64,000 nucleotides of DNA from Nonomuraea coxensis DSM 45129 (GTDB lineage: Bacteria > Actinomycetota > Actinomycetes > Streptosporangiales > Streptosporangiaceae), in NCBI RefSeq assembly GCF_019397265.1, contig NZ_CP068985.1:3576501-3640500 (forward strand), given 5' to 3'. Shown piece by piece: positions 48,629-57,620 of the stretch. Both the position numbers and the translations under genes were made by a program. Under the pieces are notes generated by a model that was given only the letters and a program-made list of their open reading frames with translations, did not search any database and had not been told where the DNA came from. Within the stretch, counting starts at the first letter, position 1, and every line of letters starts with the position of its first letter.

Positions 48629-48988
48629 ATGGAGATCCACAAGCGCCGGCTCCGCTCCGCCGCCGACGCCTACGACCTGGAACGGGAGACCTTGGGGGAG
48701 TTCGTCCGCCACGCGGCCGGCGAGCTGAACGCCATCGGCGCCTTCTGGGGCGAGGACAAGCTCGGCGCCACCTTCGCCAAGGGCCAGGGCGGCGCCGGCG
48801 GCTACGAGGCGGTCACCGGCCAGGTCATGGCGGGCGTCGAGGAGTGGCTCGACGCCCACCACGAGATCGCCGAGCGGCTGCGGCTCATGGCGGACGTCGT
48901 CCAGGTGGCCGACTGGGAGACCATCGCGGAGATCCTGGCCGAGCTGCCCCCTGCCGACCCCGGACGGCCCATCTGGGGGACGGGCTAG
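48629..48988 (+). CDS. Small ESX/WXG100-like protein
   Basis: A 119-residue helical protein with the turn motif FWGEDKLGATFAKGQGGAGGYEAV between two helices, as in WXG100-like ESX-type proteins, although the exact W-x-G is W-G-E-D. The C-terminus is short and acidic (AEILAELPPADPG). It is third in the YbaB, WXG100-like, WXG-like cassette. No ESX core genes (EccC, mycosin) are in the window. Its end overlaps the convergent Lrp gene by 4 nt. Confidence 0.72.
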   Translation: MEIHKRRLRSAADAYDLERETLGEFVRHAAGELNAIGAFWGEDKLGATFAKGQGGAGGYEAVTGQVMAGVEEWLDAHHEIAERLRLMADVVQVADWETIAEILAELPPADPGRPIWGTG

Positions 48989-49434
48989 GAAGCGGGCCGC
49001 GGCCCCCGGTAGGGCAGGGGCTGGCTGTAGACGACGCTGGTGGTCGTGCTGCCGAGCTCGGCGAGCTCGCCCACCAGCCGCTCCAGGTGCCGCATGGAGG
49101 ACGCCGCGACCTTCAGCGTGTAGCAGTCGTCGCCGGTGGTGCGCAGGCACTCCAGGATCTCCGTCCGCTCGGCGAGCAGCCGGTGCAGGGGCTCGTGCCG
49201 GTTGCCCGGATACTTCAGCCGCACCACGGCCAGCACCGCGAACCCGGCCTTCTCCAGGTCCACCTCGGCGCGGTAGCCGGTGATGACGCCCAGCGACTCC
49301 AGCCGGCGCACCCGCTCGGTGGTCGCCGAGGAGCTGAGCCGCACCCGCCGCCCCAGCTCGGTGAACGGCATCCGCCCGTCCCGCTGCAGCTCGGCCAGGA
49401 TCGCCCAGTCGGTCGCATCGATGTTCTCGGTCAT
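48985..49434 (-). CDS. Lrp/AsnC-family transcriptional regulator
   Basis: A 149-residue regulator with an N-terminal HTH (DWAILAELQRDGRMPFTELGRRVRLSSSATTERVRRLESLGVI) and a C-terminal RAM/ligand domain (GDDCYTLKVAASSMRHLERLVGELAELG). Such proteins sense amino acids. It is divergent from an LLM oxidoreductase at 49528 and may control it and the deaminase gene. Confidence 0.93.
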   Translation of the reverse strand: MTENIDATDWAILAELQRDGRMPFTELGRRVRLSSSATTERVRRLESLGVITGYRAEVDLEKAGFAVLAVVRLKYPGNRHEPLHRLLAERTEILECLRTTGDDCYTLKVAASSMRHLERLVGELAELGSTTTSVVYSQPLPYRGPRPAS

Positions 49435-49527
49435 TCGACCAATCTACCGGCAAAATCCCGGCCGATCGCCGTTCACGCCGGAAAGAATCCCTTACTCCGG
49501 CCTCGGTCGCCTGGATAGCCTGAACCG

Positions 49528-50406
49528 GTGCGACTAGGCGTCAACGTTCCCAACTTCGGCCCCGGCACCGACCCGGGCGTCCTGCGCGCGTGGGCGCAGA
49601 CCGTCGAGGGCCTCGGCTTCGACCTGCTGATGGTCTCCGACCACGTCGTGGTGACGCAGGACGTCGCCGCGCAGTATCCCGCGCCGTTCTACGAGCCGTT
49701 CACCACCCTCTCCTGGCTGGCCGGCGTCACCGGCCGGATCCGGCTCGGCACGACCGTGCTCATCGCGCCCTACCGGCACCCGCTGCTGACCGCCCGCATG
49801 GCGGCCAACCTCAACCGGCTGAGCGGCGGCCGGCTGGTCCTCGGCGTGGCCTCAGGATGGGCGCGGCAGGAGTTCGCCGCGCTCGGGGTGCCGTTCGAGC
49901 GGCGCGGCGAGCTGACCGACGAGGTGCTGAAGACCCTGCGCGCCGCCCGCGAGGACACCGAGGACTACCGGGCGGGGCCGCTGCCGCTGTGGATCGGCGG
50001 CAACAGCGACGCCGGCATCCGCCGGGCCGTCCGGCTCGGCGACGCCTGGCACCCGCTGCGCGCCACCCTGCCCTGGCTGCGCGAGGCGGTGGAGCGGATG
50101 CGGACGATCGCCGGCCACCGGCCCGTGCCCGCCTTCGCCCCGCGCATCCACCTGCGGATCACCGCCACGCCCGTCACCTCGCCGGACCGGCGCGCCGGCG
50201 AGGGCACGATCGACCAGGTGACCGCCGACCTCGCCGAGCTCGACCGGCTCGGCGCCGACACGGTCGTCCTCGACCCGTTCGACGGCGACCCTGACGAGAC
50301 CCTGCGCCCGGCGGCGAAGTGGCGCATGCTCGCCGACGTCGCCGCCCACACCGACCTCCACACCGACCTTCCCACCGACCTCAACACCGCGAAGGAGAGA
50401 TCATGA
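49528..50406 (+). CDS. LLM-class F420-dependent oxidoreductase with HTDL tail
   Basis: A 292-residue luciferase-like enzyme: GVNVPNFGPGTDPGVLRAWAQ, LGFDLLMVSDHVVV, IRLGTTVLIAPYRHPLLTARMAANLNRLSGGRLVLGVASGW and IGGNSDAGIRRAVRLGDAWHP. It starts at GTG with no ribosome binding site, so it may be leaderless. The last residues are three tetrapeptide repeats (HTDL, HTDL, PTDL) encoded by 12 bp repeats. The stop overlaps the next gene as ATGA. Confidence 0.9.
   Translation: MRLGVNVPNFGPGTDPGVLRAWAQTVEGLGFDLLMVSDHVVVTQDVAAQYPAPFYEPFTTLSWLAGVTGRIRLGTTVLIAPYRHPLLTARMAANLNRLSGGRLVLGVASGWARQEFAALGVPFERRGELTDEVLKTLRAAREDTEDYRAGPLPLWIGGNSDAGIRRAVRLGDAWHPLRATLPWLREAVERMRTIAGHRPVPAFAPRIHLRITATPVTSPDRRAGEGTIDQVTADLAELDRLGADTVVLDPFDGDPDETLRPAAKWRMLADVAAHTDLHTDLPTDLNTAKERS
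50347..50382 (+). repeat. Three 12 bp tandem repeats at LLM gene end
   Basis: CACACCGACCTC, CACACCGACCTT and CCCACCGACCTC follow one another in frame and encode HTDLHTDLPTDL at the end of the LLM gene. Confidence 0.85.
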
Positions 50407-50831
50407 CACCGGACGAGGAAACGTTGCTGCGCCGGGCGATCGAGCTGGCCGCCGAGGCCCGCGCGGCGGGCGACCCGCCGTTCGGCTCGCTGCTGGCCGA
50501 CGCCGGGGGGCGCGTGCTGGCCGAGGAGCGCAACACCACCGTCACCGGCCGCGACATCAGCGCGCACCCGGAGCTGAAGCTGGCCGTCTGGGCGGCCCGC
50601 GAGCTCGACCCGGCGACCGCCGCCGCCACCACGATGTTCACGAGCTGCCAGCCGTGCGGCATGTGCGCGGGGGCGATCCAGCGCAGCGGACTCGGGCGCG
50701 TCGTGTACGCCCTCTCGGAGGGGCAGCTCGGCGAGCTCAAGCCGGGCGGCGCCGCCTGGCCGCAGGTGCCGCAGGAGGGCCCGGCGCTCCTCGACGAGGC
50801 CCGCGTCCCCGTCGAGGGCTACTACCGCTGA
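50403..50831 (+). CDS. Zinc-dependent nucleoside/base deaminase-like protein
   Basis: A 142-residue cytidine deaminase-fold protein: [32 protein letters not shown], the catalytic HPE ([12 protein letters not shown], where Glu is the proton shuttle), and the zinc motif PCGMC in [21 protein letters not shown] precedes ATG 50403. It is translationally coupled to the LLM enzyme. The HPE form suggests a guanine/nucleoside deaminase-like subgroup rather than TadA, whose motif is HAE. Confidence 0.88.
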   Translation: MTPDEETLLRRAIELAAEARAAGDPPFGSLLADAGGRVLAEERNTTVTGRDISAHPELKLAVWAARELDPATAAATTMFTSCQPCGMCAGAIQRSGLGRVVYALSEGQLGELKPGGAAWPQVPQEGPALLDEARVPVEGYYR

Positions 50832-51748
50832 ACGCCCGTGCCGACGAGCCGGGTCAGCTCCGCGAGCTCGGCCTCGGTGAGGTTCTGCAGCGGCGGCCGG
50901 ACCGGGCCGGCGGGGCGGCCGACGGCGGCCAGGCCGGCCTTGACGATCGAGACCGCGTACCCCTTCGTCCGGTCCCGGATGTCCAGGTACGGCACGATGA
51001 ACTCGCGGATGCGCCGATAGACCGCCGCGTGGTCCCGCGCGCGGACGTCGGCGTAGAAGCCGAGCGCGAACCGCGGCAGGAAGTTGAAGATCGCCGAGGA
51101 GTACGTGGTGACGCCGAGCTGCAGCAGCGGCAGCGCGAACGTCTCGGCCGTGGGCAGGCCGCCGATGTAGGTCAGGCGCTCGCCCACGGCGGCGTAGACG
51201 CGGGTGAGGTTCTCGATGTCGCCGACGCCGTCCTTGAGGCCGACGAACGTCGGGTTGCGCGCCGCCAGCCGTTCGACGCTGCGGTCAGTGAGCACCGCGT
51301 TGGCCCGGCTGTAGACGATCACGCCGAGCCCGGTGGCGGCGCAGACCGCCGACACGTGCTCGACCAGCCCGTCCTGGCCGGCCTCCGTGAGGTAGGGCGG
51401 CAGCAGCAGCAGCCCGTCGGCGCCCGCGGCCTCGGCGGCGCGCGCCTGGGCGACGGCGGTGGCGGTGCCGCCGGTGGCCGGCGCGATGACCGGCACCCGG
51501 CCGCCGACCTCGCCGACCGCCGCGCGCACGACCCGGTCGATCTCCTCGCCGGTCAGCGAGAAGCCCTCGCCGGTGCCGCCCGCCGCGAACAGCCCGGCCA
51601 CCGGGTGCTCGCTCAGCCAGGACAGGTGGTCGCGGTAGCCCGCCTCGTCGAAGCACAGGTCGGGGGTGAAGTGCGTGACGGGGAACGACAACAGGCCGCT
51701 CCCGAGACGGGCGGCGAGCTCCTGCGGCGAGTAACGGGGCATGCTCAT
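50822..51748 (-). CDS. 5-dehydro-4-deoxyglucarate dehydratase
   Basis: A 308-residue DapA-family aldolase/dehydratase. The Schiff-base Lys is in [11 protein letters not shown], the Tyr in VIVYSRANA, and the substrate-binding loop is [10 protein letters not shown]. The sequence is closest to KDG dehydratases that convert 5-dehydro-4-deoxyglucarate to 2,5-dioxopentanoate in glucarate/galactarate breakdown. No glucarate dehydratase gene is near. Its 3' end overlaps the deaminase 3' end by 10 nt. Confidence 0.9.
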   Translation of the reverse strand: MSMPRYSPQELAARLGSGLLSFPVTHFTPDLCFDEAGYRDHLSWLSEHPVAGLFAAGGTGEGFSLTGEEIDRVVRAAVGEVGGRVPVIAPATGGTATAVAQARAAEAAGADGLLLLPPYLTEAGQDGLVEHVSAVCAATGLGVIVYSRANAVLTDRSVERLAARNPTFVGLKDGVGDIENLTRVYAAVGERLTYIGGLPTAETFALPLLQLGVTTYSSAIFNFLPRFALGFYADVRARDHAAVYRRIREFIVPYLDIRDRTKGYAVSIVKAGLAAVGRPAGPVRPPLQNLTEAELAELTRLVGTGVQR

Positions 51749-51874
51749 GCTTCCTTGGGCGCGGGGGACGTGACGCCTTCAGGCTAAGGACGAGGGATGA
51801 TTCCCGTCCAAGTGCATTTCCGCATCCAGCGATACCCGTACGGCATCGCCGCGCCGGGGTCCTCCCCGCGCACG

Positions 51875-52864
51875 CTAGACGCGCAGCATCGCGCGGGCGT
51901 GCGGCAGGTCGGGCAGGCCGTCCGCCAGGGCGTCCAGCGCGGCCGGCAGGGCGGGGGCGGGCATGCCGCGCGCCCCGAGCAGCTCCGCCATCCAGCCGGC
52001 GAAGGAGGCGAACAGCCCCGGGTCGCCGACGTAGACGGCGGCCTTGAGGAAGCCGACGATCGAGGCGGCGTCCTCGGCCGTGTCGCCGTGCGGCCCCGTT
52101 TCCCCGGCGTGCCGGTCCAGCTCGTCCATGACGGCCCTGACCAGGTCCGGCGTGCGGAGATCGAGCACGGCGTACTCGAGGTCGGCCTGGTGGCCGCGGC
52201 CGGGTCCGTCGCGACGGGGCAGGCCGTGGTCGAGCAGGTCGGCGGCGGCGCGGGCGTCCGGCGCCCAGGCGTCGGCGCCGAACCGGCGCGCGTAGCGGCC
52301 GTCCGGGCCGAACGCGGGGCCGCCGGCGAGCACCGGCGTGGACGCCGCCCGGCACGCCGTGATCGCCGCGTGCGCGGCCGGCAGGTGGGTCGCGATCGAG
52401 GCGGACAGGGCGACCGCGCTGGGCCCGGTCCTGTGCAGGTGCACGACGAGGGCCGAGGTGGGCACGTTCGCGCCCAGGTAGTCGACCCGCCAGCCGCGCA
52501 GCCGTAGCACCTCGGCCAGCAGCCGGAGGGGGAACGTGTGCCACTCGCCCTCCACGCACGCCAGGCAGATCCGCCCCTTCGCCTGCTCGGGACCGCGCAG
52601 CCCGGCCGCCGCGTGGTGGGCCGACACGACGAGCACGCTCTCGTTGACCGCGGTCGCCGTGTGCTCCTGAGCGACCGATAGCCGGTTGTGCGCCCACTCC
52701 AGGCCGATCCGCGCCTGCACGGCGGCGACGACGTCCAGGATCAGGCTCTCGGCGGGCAGGCCGCTGTCGAGCGCGGACACGGCGACCTCGATCGCGGCGT
52801 ACTCGTCGCCGGCCGTCGCCGCCTGCCACAGCGCCTCCGCGCACCGCCTGACGTCGTCGTTCAC
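51875..52864 (-). CDS. B12-binding sensor protein with CarH-type photoreceptor signature
   Basis: A 329-residue soluble protein with a four-helix cap (about 1-85) and a Rossmann B12-binding domain (about 97-215). The cap carries W57-x9-E67-H68 (GLEWAHNRLSVAQEHTATA), the AdoCbl light-sensor signature of CarH/LitR. The B12-loop His is His109 in GEWHTFP (E-x-H, with Pro where Gly is usual). The rest aligns in order: WRVDYLGANVPT and GGPAFG. There is no HTH domain; instead it is coupled to a SpoIIE phosphatase upstream by a GTGA overlap. The C-terminal 110 residues are helical and unknown. Chemical B12-sensing without light is an alternative. Confidence 0.82.
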   Translation of the reverse strand: MNDDVRRCAEALWQAATAGDEYAAIEVAVSALDSGLPAESLILDVVAAVQARIGLEWAHNRLSVAQEHTATAVNESVLVVSAHHAAAGLRGPEQAKGRICLACVEGEWHTFPLRLLAEVLRLRGWRVDYLGANVPTSALVVHLHRTGPSAVALSASIATHLPAAHAAITACRAASTPVLAGGPAFGPDGRYARRFGADAWAPDARAAADLLDHGLPRRDGPGRGHQADLEYAVLDLRTPDLVRAVMDELDRHAGETGPHGDTAEDAASIVGFLKAAVYVGDPGLFASFAGWMAELLGARGMPAPALPAALDALADGLPDLPHARAMLRV

Positions 52865-54399
52865 GGGACCGCTCCGTTCCTGGACTGTTCGCGCGGCACG
52901 CCGATGGCGACGATCGCGAGGTCGTCGCGCTCGCCGCCGCCCGCCCACTGCGAGGCGAGCATCTGCACCCGCTCCGCCAGGGAGTCGGCCGGCATGCCGG
53001 CGCAGCGCCGCAGCTCCGCCTCCAGCCGTTCCTCGCCGAACAGCTCGCCGCCGAACGGCCCGCCCCGCGCCTCGATGACGCCGTCGCTGTAGAGCAGGCA
53101 GGTGTCGCCGGGCTCCAGCAGCACCTCCTCGGTGACGCTGGTGACGTGCTCCAGCAGCCCGATCAACGTCCCCCTGGTACGGGCCACCTGCACCCGCCCG
53201 TCGAAACGGACGATCATCGGCGGCGGATGGCCGGCGCTGGTCAGCCGGAGCACGACCCGGCCGCCGCGTCGTTCGACCCCGGCCAGCACGAGCGTGACGA
53301 AGCGGGAGCCGTCGGCGGCGAGCAGCACGTCGTTGAGCCGGTTCAGCACCCGCTGGTGGTCGTCGGAGAGCGGCAGCAGGGCGCGCAGCGTGTTGCGGAT
53401 CTTGCCGGTGAGCACCGCCGCCTCCAGCCCCTTGCCGGACACGTCGCCGAGCACCACCAGGGACCGGCGGCCGGCGCCGGCGACCGCGTGCACGTCGTAG
53501 AAGTCCCCGCCGACCTGCGCGCTGTCGCCGGCCGCGCGGTAGCGGGCGGCCACCTCCACGCCGTCCACGTGCGTCATCACGGGCGGCAGCAGGTCGGCCA
53601 TCAGCGTCTCGGTGATGGCGGCCTGCTCGGCGTACAGGCGGGCGATCGAGATCGCGGTGCCCGCGCGGGCGGTGAACAGCGGCGCGAACAGCGCCTCGGA
53701 CGGGGTGAAACCGTGATGTTCCGAGCGGCGCAGGAGGATCAGCGCGCCCGCGGGCAACCCGTACCCGGGGAGCGCGAGCACCACGATCGAGCCGATCCCG
53801 GCGGGCGCGCCGCGCGTCACCCATGCGGGAGCCGTGGCGGGGTCCAGCCAGCGGGGCGGCACCGGCGGGAAGCCCCGCAGCGCCTCGGACAATCCGGGCA
53901 TGGTGCCCGCCTCGCGGGTCAGGTCCAGGTGCGCGGTGCCGTCGCCCGCCTCGCAGCAGGTGACCACGTGCCGGTGCCCGGCGCGCGGCAGGACGACCCT
54001 GGCGGCCACGGCGAGGTGCCGTACCGCCAGCCGGGCGACCGCTTCCAGGCAGCGGTCCAGGTTGAGCGTGGCCAGCAGCTCGCTGGACACCTCCACCGCG
54101 GCGGCCAGCGCGTCGCGCTCGGCCCGCACGGCCTCGCCTGCCCTGTGCCGTTCTGTGACGTCCACCAGCCACCACTCGACGCGGCCCGCGCCGTCGTCGC
54201 GGACGGGATGCGCCTCGAAGACCCGCTCGCCCACCGGCCCCGTGACAGGCCCGGCGGCGTGCTCGCCGTGCGCCCGCGCCAGCCACGCCGGAACGTCCCG
54301 CGCGCCGCCGAGCAGCGCGCGGGCGGCCGCGTTCGCCCGCTCGACGGCGCCCGAGGCGCCGACGACCAGCATCGGGTACGGCGAGTCCTCCCGTTCCAT
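52861..54399 (-). CDS. PAS-GAF SpoIIE-type serine phosphatase
   Basis: A 512-residue phosphatase. A short PAS region is at about 1-85 (PYPMLVVGASGAVERANAAARALLGG), then a coiled linker (AERDALAAAVEVSSELLATLNLDRCLEAVARL) and a GAF-like domain. The SpoIIE domain starts at about 300: AQVGGDFYDVHAV, LVVLGDVSGKGLEAAVLTGKIRN, SAGHPPPMIVRFDG, LLYSDGVIEARGG and RDDLAIVAIG. It is the first gene of a two-gene operon with the B12 sensor protein. A light- or B12-controlled switch on an anti-sigma or STAS pathway is inferred. Confidence 0.9.
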   Translation of the reverse strand: MEREDSPYPMLVVGASGAVERANAAARALLGGARDVPAWLARAHGEHAAGPVTGPVGERVFEAHPVRDDGAGRVEWWLVDVTERHRAGEAVRAERDALAAAVEVSSELLATLNLDRCLEAVARLAVRHLAVAARVVLPRAGHRHVVTCCEAGDGTAHLDLTREAGTMPGLSEALRGFPPVPPRWLDPATAPAWVTRGAPAGIGSIVVLALPGYGLPAGALILLRRSEHHGFTPSEALFAPLFTARAGTAISIARLYAEQAAITETLMADLLPPVMTHVDGVEVAARYRAAGDSAQVGGDFYDVHAVAGAGRRSLVVLGDVSGKGLEAAVLTGKIRNTLRALLPLSDDHQRVLNRLNDVLLAADGSRFVTLVLAGVERRGGRVVLRLTSAGHPPPMIVRFDGRVQVARTRGTLIGLLEHVTSVTEEVLLEPGDTCLLYSDGVIEARGGPFGGELFGEERLEAELRRCAGMPADSLAERVQMLASQWAGGGERDDLAIVAIGVPREQSRNGAVP

Positions 54400-54526
54400 G
54401 CCGAACCTGCCCCGTCCGCGATCACCTGCTGAGTTTTCACCCTAGTGACGGGACATGCATGGACTTACCGCTGTCGGACCCTCTTTGTGCCATTTTTGTG
54501 CCAGCCCGGCGGACCGGGCCGGGCGG

Positions 54527-55663
54527 TCAGAGCCCGTACGACTTGCCGATGATGTCGCGCTGGATCTCGCTCGTGCCCCCGTACACCGTGGACACCACCG
54601 TGGAGCGCAGCAGGCGTTCCATGCCGTACTCCGTGGCGTAGCCGTAGCCGCCCATCATCTGCATGCCGTCCAGCGCCAGCGCCTTGGCCAGCTCCGTCGC
54701 CTTCAGCTTGGCCATCGACGCCTCGCGCGGGAGCTGCCGCTCCGGGTCGGCCTCGATCCGCCGCGCCACGTCGTGCACCAGCAGCCGCGTGCACTCCAGC
54801 TCGGTGGCGTGGTCGGCGAGCCGGTGCCGCAGCGCCTGGAAGCTGCCGACCGGGCGGCCGAACTGCTGCCGCTCGCGCACGTACGCCACCGTGTCGTCGA
54901 ACACCCGGCGCGCGGCGCCGAGCATCAGCCCGGCGAGGATCATGCGCTCCAGGTTGAGCCCGGACATGAGCTGCCGCCACGCCGACCCGACCTCGCCCAC
55001 CACCGCGTCCTCGGGCAGCCGGCAGTCGGTGAAGTAGAGGTCGTTGACCTCGCGGCCGCCCATCGTCTCGATGCCGCGCACGGTCAGGCCCTCGACGCCC
55101 GCCGGGACGGAGAACATGGTGAGCCCGTCGTGCTTGCCGCCCTCCGTGGACGTGCGGGCGACGAGCAGGATGTGCTCCGCGATGTGCGCGTTGGAGCACC
55201 ACGTCTTCTGGCCGTTGACCACCCAGCCGCCGTCGCGCCGCTCGGCCCGGCAGGTCAGCGCCGCGACGTCCGACCCCGCGCCGGGCTCCGACATCGACAC
55301 CGCCAGGACCTCGCCGCGCAGGAAGCCGCCGAGCACCCGGTGTTTCTGCTCCTCGCTGCCGAACCGCTCGTAGGAGGCGGCGGTGATCGCGGACGTGGCG
55401 AACCCGCCGATCGGCACCTGCCAGTAGGCGGTGGTCTCCAGGAACAGCAGCAGGTCCACCATGCTCTGGCCGGCGCCGCCGTACTCCTGCGGGACTGCGA
55501 CGCCCAGCCAGCCGAGCTCGCCCATCTTCCGGTAGAGGCCGTCGTGGTGCGGCTCGGCGCCGCCGTCGGTCAGCTTGAGCCACTGCTCGCGGGTGCCGGC
55601 CTCGCGGCGGCAGAAGTCCTCGATGGCGGCCACGAAGTCGCGCCGCTCGTCGGTCAGGGTCAC
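54527..55663 (-). CDS. Acyl-CoA dehydrogenase
   Basis: A 378-residue FAD flavoenzyme. The family signature (AVSMSEPGAGSDVAAL) binds the FAD/substrate, followed by NGQKTWCSNAHIAEHILLVARTS. The later MLGAARRVFDDTVAYVRERQQFG and MMGGYGYATEYGMERLLR complete it. It oxidises an acyl-CoA to the enoyl-CoA. GTG 55663 overlaps the stop of the acyl-CoA ligase gene by 4 nt, so activation and first oxidation of an acid are coupled. Confidence 0.92.
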   Translation of the reverse strand: MTLTDERRDFVAAIEDFCRREAGTREQWLKLTDGGAEPHHDGLYRKMGELGWLGVAVPQEYGGAGQSMVDLLLFLETTAYWQVPIGGFATSAITAASYERFGSEEQKHRVLGGFLRGEVLAVSMSEPGAGSDVAALTCRAERRDGGWVVNGQKTWCSNAHIAEHILLVARTSTEGGKHDGLTMFSVPAGVEGLTVRGIETMGGREVNDLYFTDCRLPEDAVVGEVGSAWRQLMSGLNLERMILAGLMLGAARRVFDDTVAYVRERQQFGRPVGSFQALRHRLADHATELECTRLLVHDVARRIEADPERQLPREASMAKLKATELAKALALDGMQMMGGYGYATEYGMERLLRSTVVSTVYGGTSEIQRDIIGKSYGL

Positions 55664-57447
55664 GCCCCAGATCCTCCCCTGTAGAGCTCTTCGATCACCT
55701 CGGCGTAGCGCTGCTCGATGACCCGCCGCCGCAGCTTCAGCGACGGGGTGAGCTCCCCGCTCGCCGGGCTCCAGGCGTGGTCGAGCACGCGGTACGCCTT
55801 CACCTGCTCGGGCCGCGACAGCGCCGCGTTCGCCCGCTCGACGCCCTCGGCCAGCTCCGCCAGCACCTGCGGGTCGGCGGCGAGCTCCTTCAGCTCGGTC
55901 GCGGCGATGCCCCGCGCCTTGGCCCAGACGGGCGCGGCCTCCTCGTCCAGCATGATCAGCGCCGTCAGGTACGGCCGCCGGTCGCCGACCACGACGGCGT
56001 ACCCGATCAGCGGGTGCGCGCGCAGCAGCGACTCGACCGCGCTCGGCGCGATGTTCTTGCCGTGCGAGGTGATGATCATCTCCTTCTTGCGGTCGATGAT
56101 CTTCAGCAGCCCATTGTCGTCGTAGGCGCCGATGTCGCCGGTCGCGAGCCAGCCGTCGGCGTCCACCGCGGGCTTGACCTGCCCGTCGGGCTGGAGGTAG
56201 CCGAGGAACACCAGCGGCCCGCGGACCAGGATCTCGCCGTCGTCGGCGAGCTTGATCTCCATGCCCGGCATCGGGCGGCCGACCGTGCCGGCCCGGTAGT
56301 CGTCGCGGAAGGTGCTGGTGGCCGAGCCGGTGGTCTCGCTGAGCCCCCACACCTCCATGATCGTCATGCCGAGGCTGCCGAAGAACTCCAGCACCTCGGC
56401 GGGGATGGGCGCCGCGCCGCTGCCCAGCCGGACCGCCTCGGCGAGCCCGATGCGCTCGCGCAGCGGCCGCAGCACCTCCCGGTCCGCGCGCTCCAGCTCC
56501 CCGGCCAGGTCGGCGGGCGGCTCGCCGCCGGCGCCGCGGATCCGGTACGCCTCGGCCGCCAGCTCGCGCGCCTCGCGGAGCGCGTCGCTGTCCAGGGCGG
56601 CGAGCATCTGCTGCAGCCCGGCGGCGAACTTCTCCCACACGCGCGGCACGCCGAAGAACGCCTGCGGACGCACCGCGATCAGCGTGGGCAGCAGCTTCGT
56701 GGAGTCGGCGCAGATCGTCACGTGGCCCGCGGTGTAGATGGGCAGGTAGATGCCGAGCACCCGCTCGGCGATGTGCGCGAGCGGCAGGTACGCGACCGTC
56801 CGCGGGTTCGCGGGCGTGGGCTGGACCAGCTCCTGGAGCGCGCACTGGTAGAGCACGTTGAGGTGCGAGAGCACCACGCCCTTCGGGTCGCCGGTCGTCC
56901 CCGAGGTGTAGATCATCGTCACCGGGTCGTCCTGGGCGGCGTTCGCGGACGGCACCGCGTCGCCCGGGGCGGCCAGCAGGTCGGCGAAGCGCGTGTGGCC
57001 GGAGTCGCCGGCGTCCTCGACGACCACGACGCCCTTGAGCCCGGGCATCGCGGCCAGCGCGGGCGCCCACCGCTCCAGCTCGGCCGGGCCCTCCAGCACC
57101 ACCACGGTGGCCGCGCTGTGCAGCGCGACCTGGCGGATCTGCTCCGGGCTCAACGTCGCGTACGTGGTGCACGGGATCGCGCCCAGCTCGACCGCGGCGA
57201 GGTCGGCGATCCAGTGCTCAGGACGGCTCGACATGCCGATGAGCAGCCGCTCGCCGTTCCGCAGGCCCAGCGCGCTCAGCCCGCTCGCCACGGACAGTAC
57301 CCGCTCGCGCAGTTCCCGCCACGTCAGCGTGCTTCCGTCGGTCCCGGTCAGGGCGGGCAGGTCGCCGTGCTCCTCGGCGTTGCGCCGTAGCAGCCCAGGA
57401 ACCGTGTGCGTACCCAGCGCGGCCCGCACGTCCGCCTCTGTGATCAT
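55660..57447 (-). CDS. Long-chain acyl-CoA synthetase-like AMP ligase
   Basis: A 595-residue ANL-superfamily ligase. Its P-loop is MIYTSGTTGDPKGVVLSHLN, the A5-type motif is WGLSETTG, and the adenylate and core motifs are GWLATGDIGAYDDNG and IDRKKEMIITSHGKNIAP. The catalytic Lys region is near the C-terminus (YAEVIEEL). ATG 57447 with GGAGGG upstream is preferred to the longer frame. It activates a carboxylic acid (fatty or aromatic). It is divergent from the double-TetR regulator and upstream of the acyl-CoA dehydrogenase. Confidence 0.92.
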   Translation of the reverse strand: MITEADVRAALGTHTVPGLLRRNAEEHGDLPALTGTDGSTLTWRELRERVLSVASGLSALGLRNGERLLIGMSSRPEHWIADLAAVELGAIPCTTYATLSPEQIRQVALHSAATVVVLEGPAELERWAPALAAMPGLKGVVVVEDAGDSGHTRFADLLAAPGDAVPSANAAQDDPVTMIYTSGTTGDPKGVVLSHLNVLYQCALQELVQPTPANPRTVAYLPLAHIAERVLGIYLPIYTAGHVTICADSTKLLPTLIAVRPQAFFGVPRVWEKFAAGLQQMLAALDSDALREARELAAEAYRIRGAGGEPPADLAGELERADREVLRPLRERIGLAEAVRLGSGAAPIPAEVLEFFGSLGMTIMEVWGLSETTGSATSTFRDDYRAGTVGRPMPGMEIKLADDGEILVRGPLVFLGYLQPDGQVKPAVDADGWLATGDIGAYDDNGLLKIIDRKKEMIITSHGKNIAPSAVESLLRAHPLIGYAVVVGDRRPYLTALIMLDEEAAPVWAKARGIAATELKELAADPQVLAELAEGVERANAALSRPEQVKAYRVLDHAWSPASGELTPSLKLRRRVIEQRYAEVIEELYRGGSGA

Positions 57448-57509
57448 CCTTTTTCTCCCTCCGCCGACCCCGAGCGCCTCCATCGAAGCCCGAACATCGT
57501 TCTGGTGTC

Positions 57510-57568
57510 AATACATCCGAATCACGACTTACTTGCGGTCACGTCGATGCAGGTCGGACGGATGCATT
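57510..57568. promoter_or_regulatory. Candidate TetR half-sites before ligase and regulator
   Basis: AATACATCCG (57510-57519) and CGGATGCATT (57559-57568) are inverted near-copies 39 bp apart in the divergent region. They may be half-sites for the tandem-TetR protein. The wide spacing makes this tentative. Confidence 0.3.
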
Positions 57569-57620
57569 CTGAGGGGAGGAGGCGATTTCCGGATCACCAC
57601 GCGATCGCTACACTCGGGTC

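Noticed and set aside
54504-54519. GCCCGG-CGGA-CCGGGC as a terminator of the acyl-CoA dehydrogenase operon
   Set aside because: The stem is only 6 bp in DNA where such GC pairings are frequent by chance, and it is followed on the minus strand by A-rich, not U-rich, sequence.
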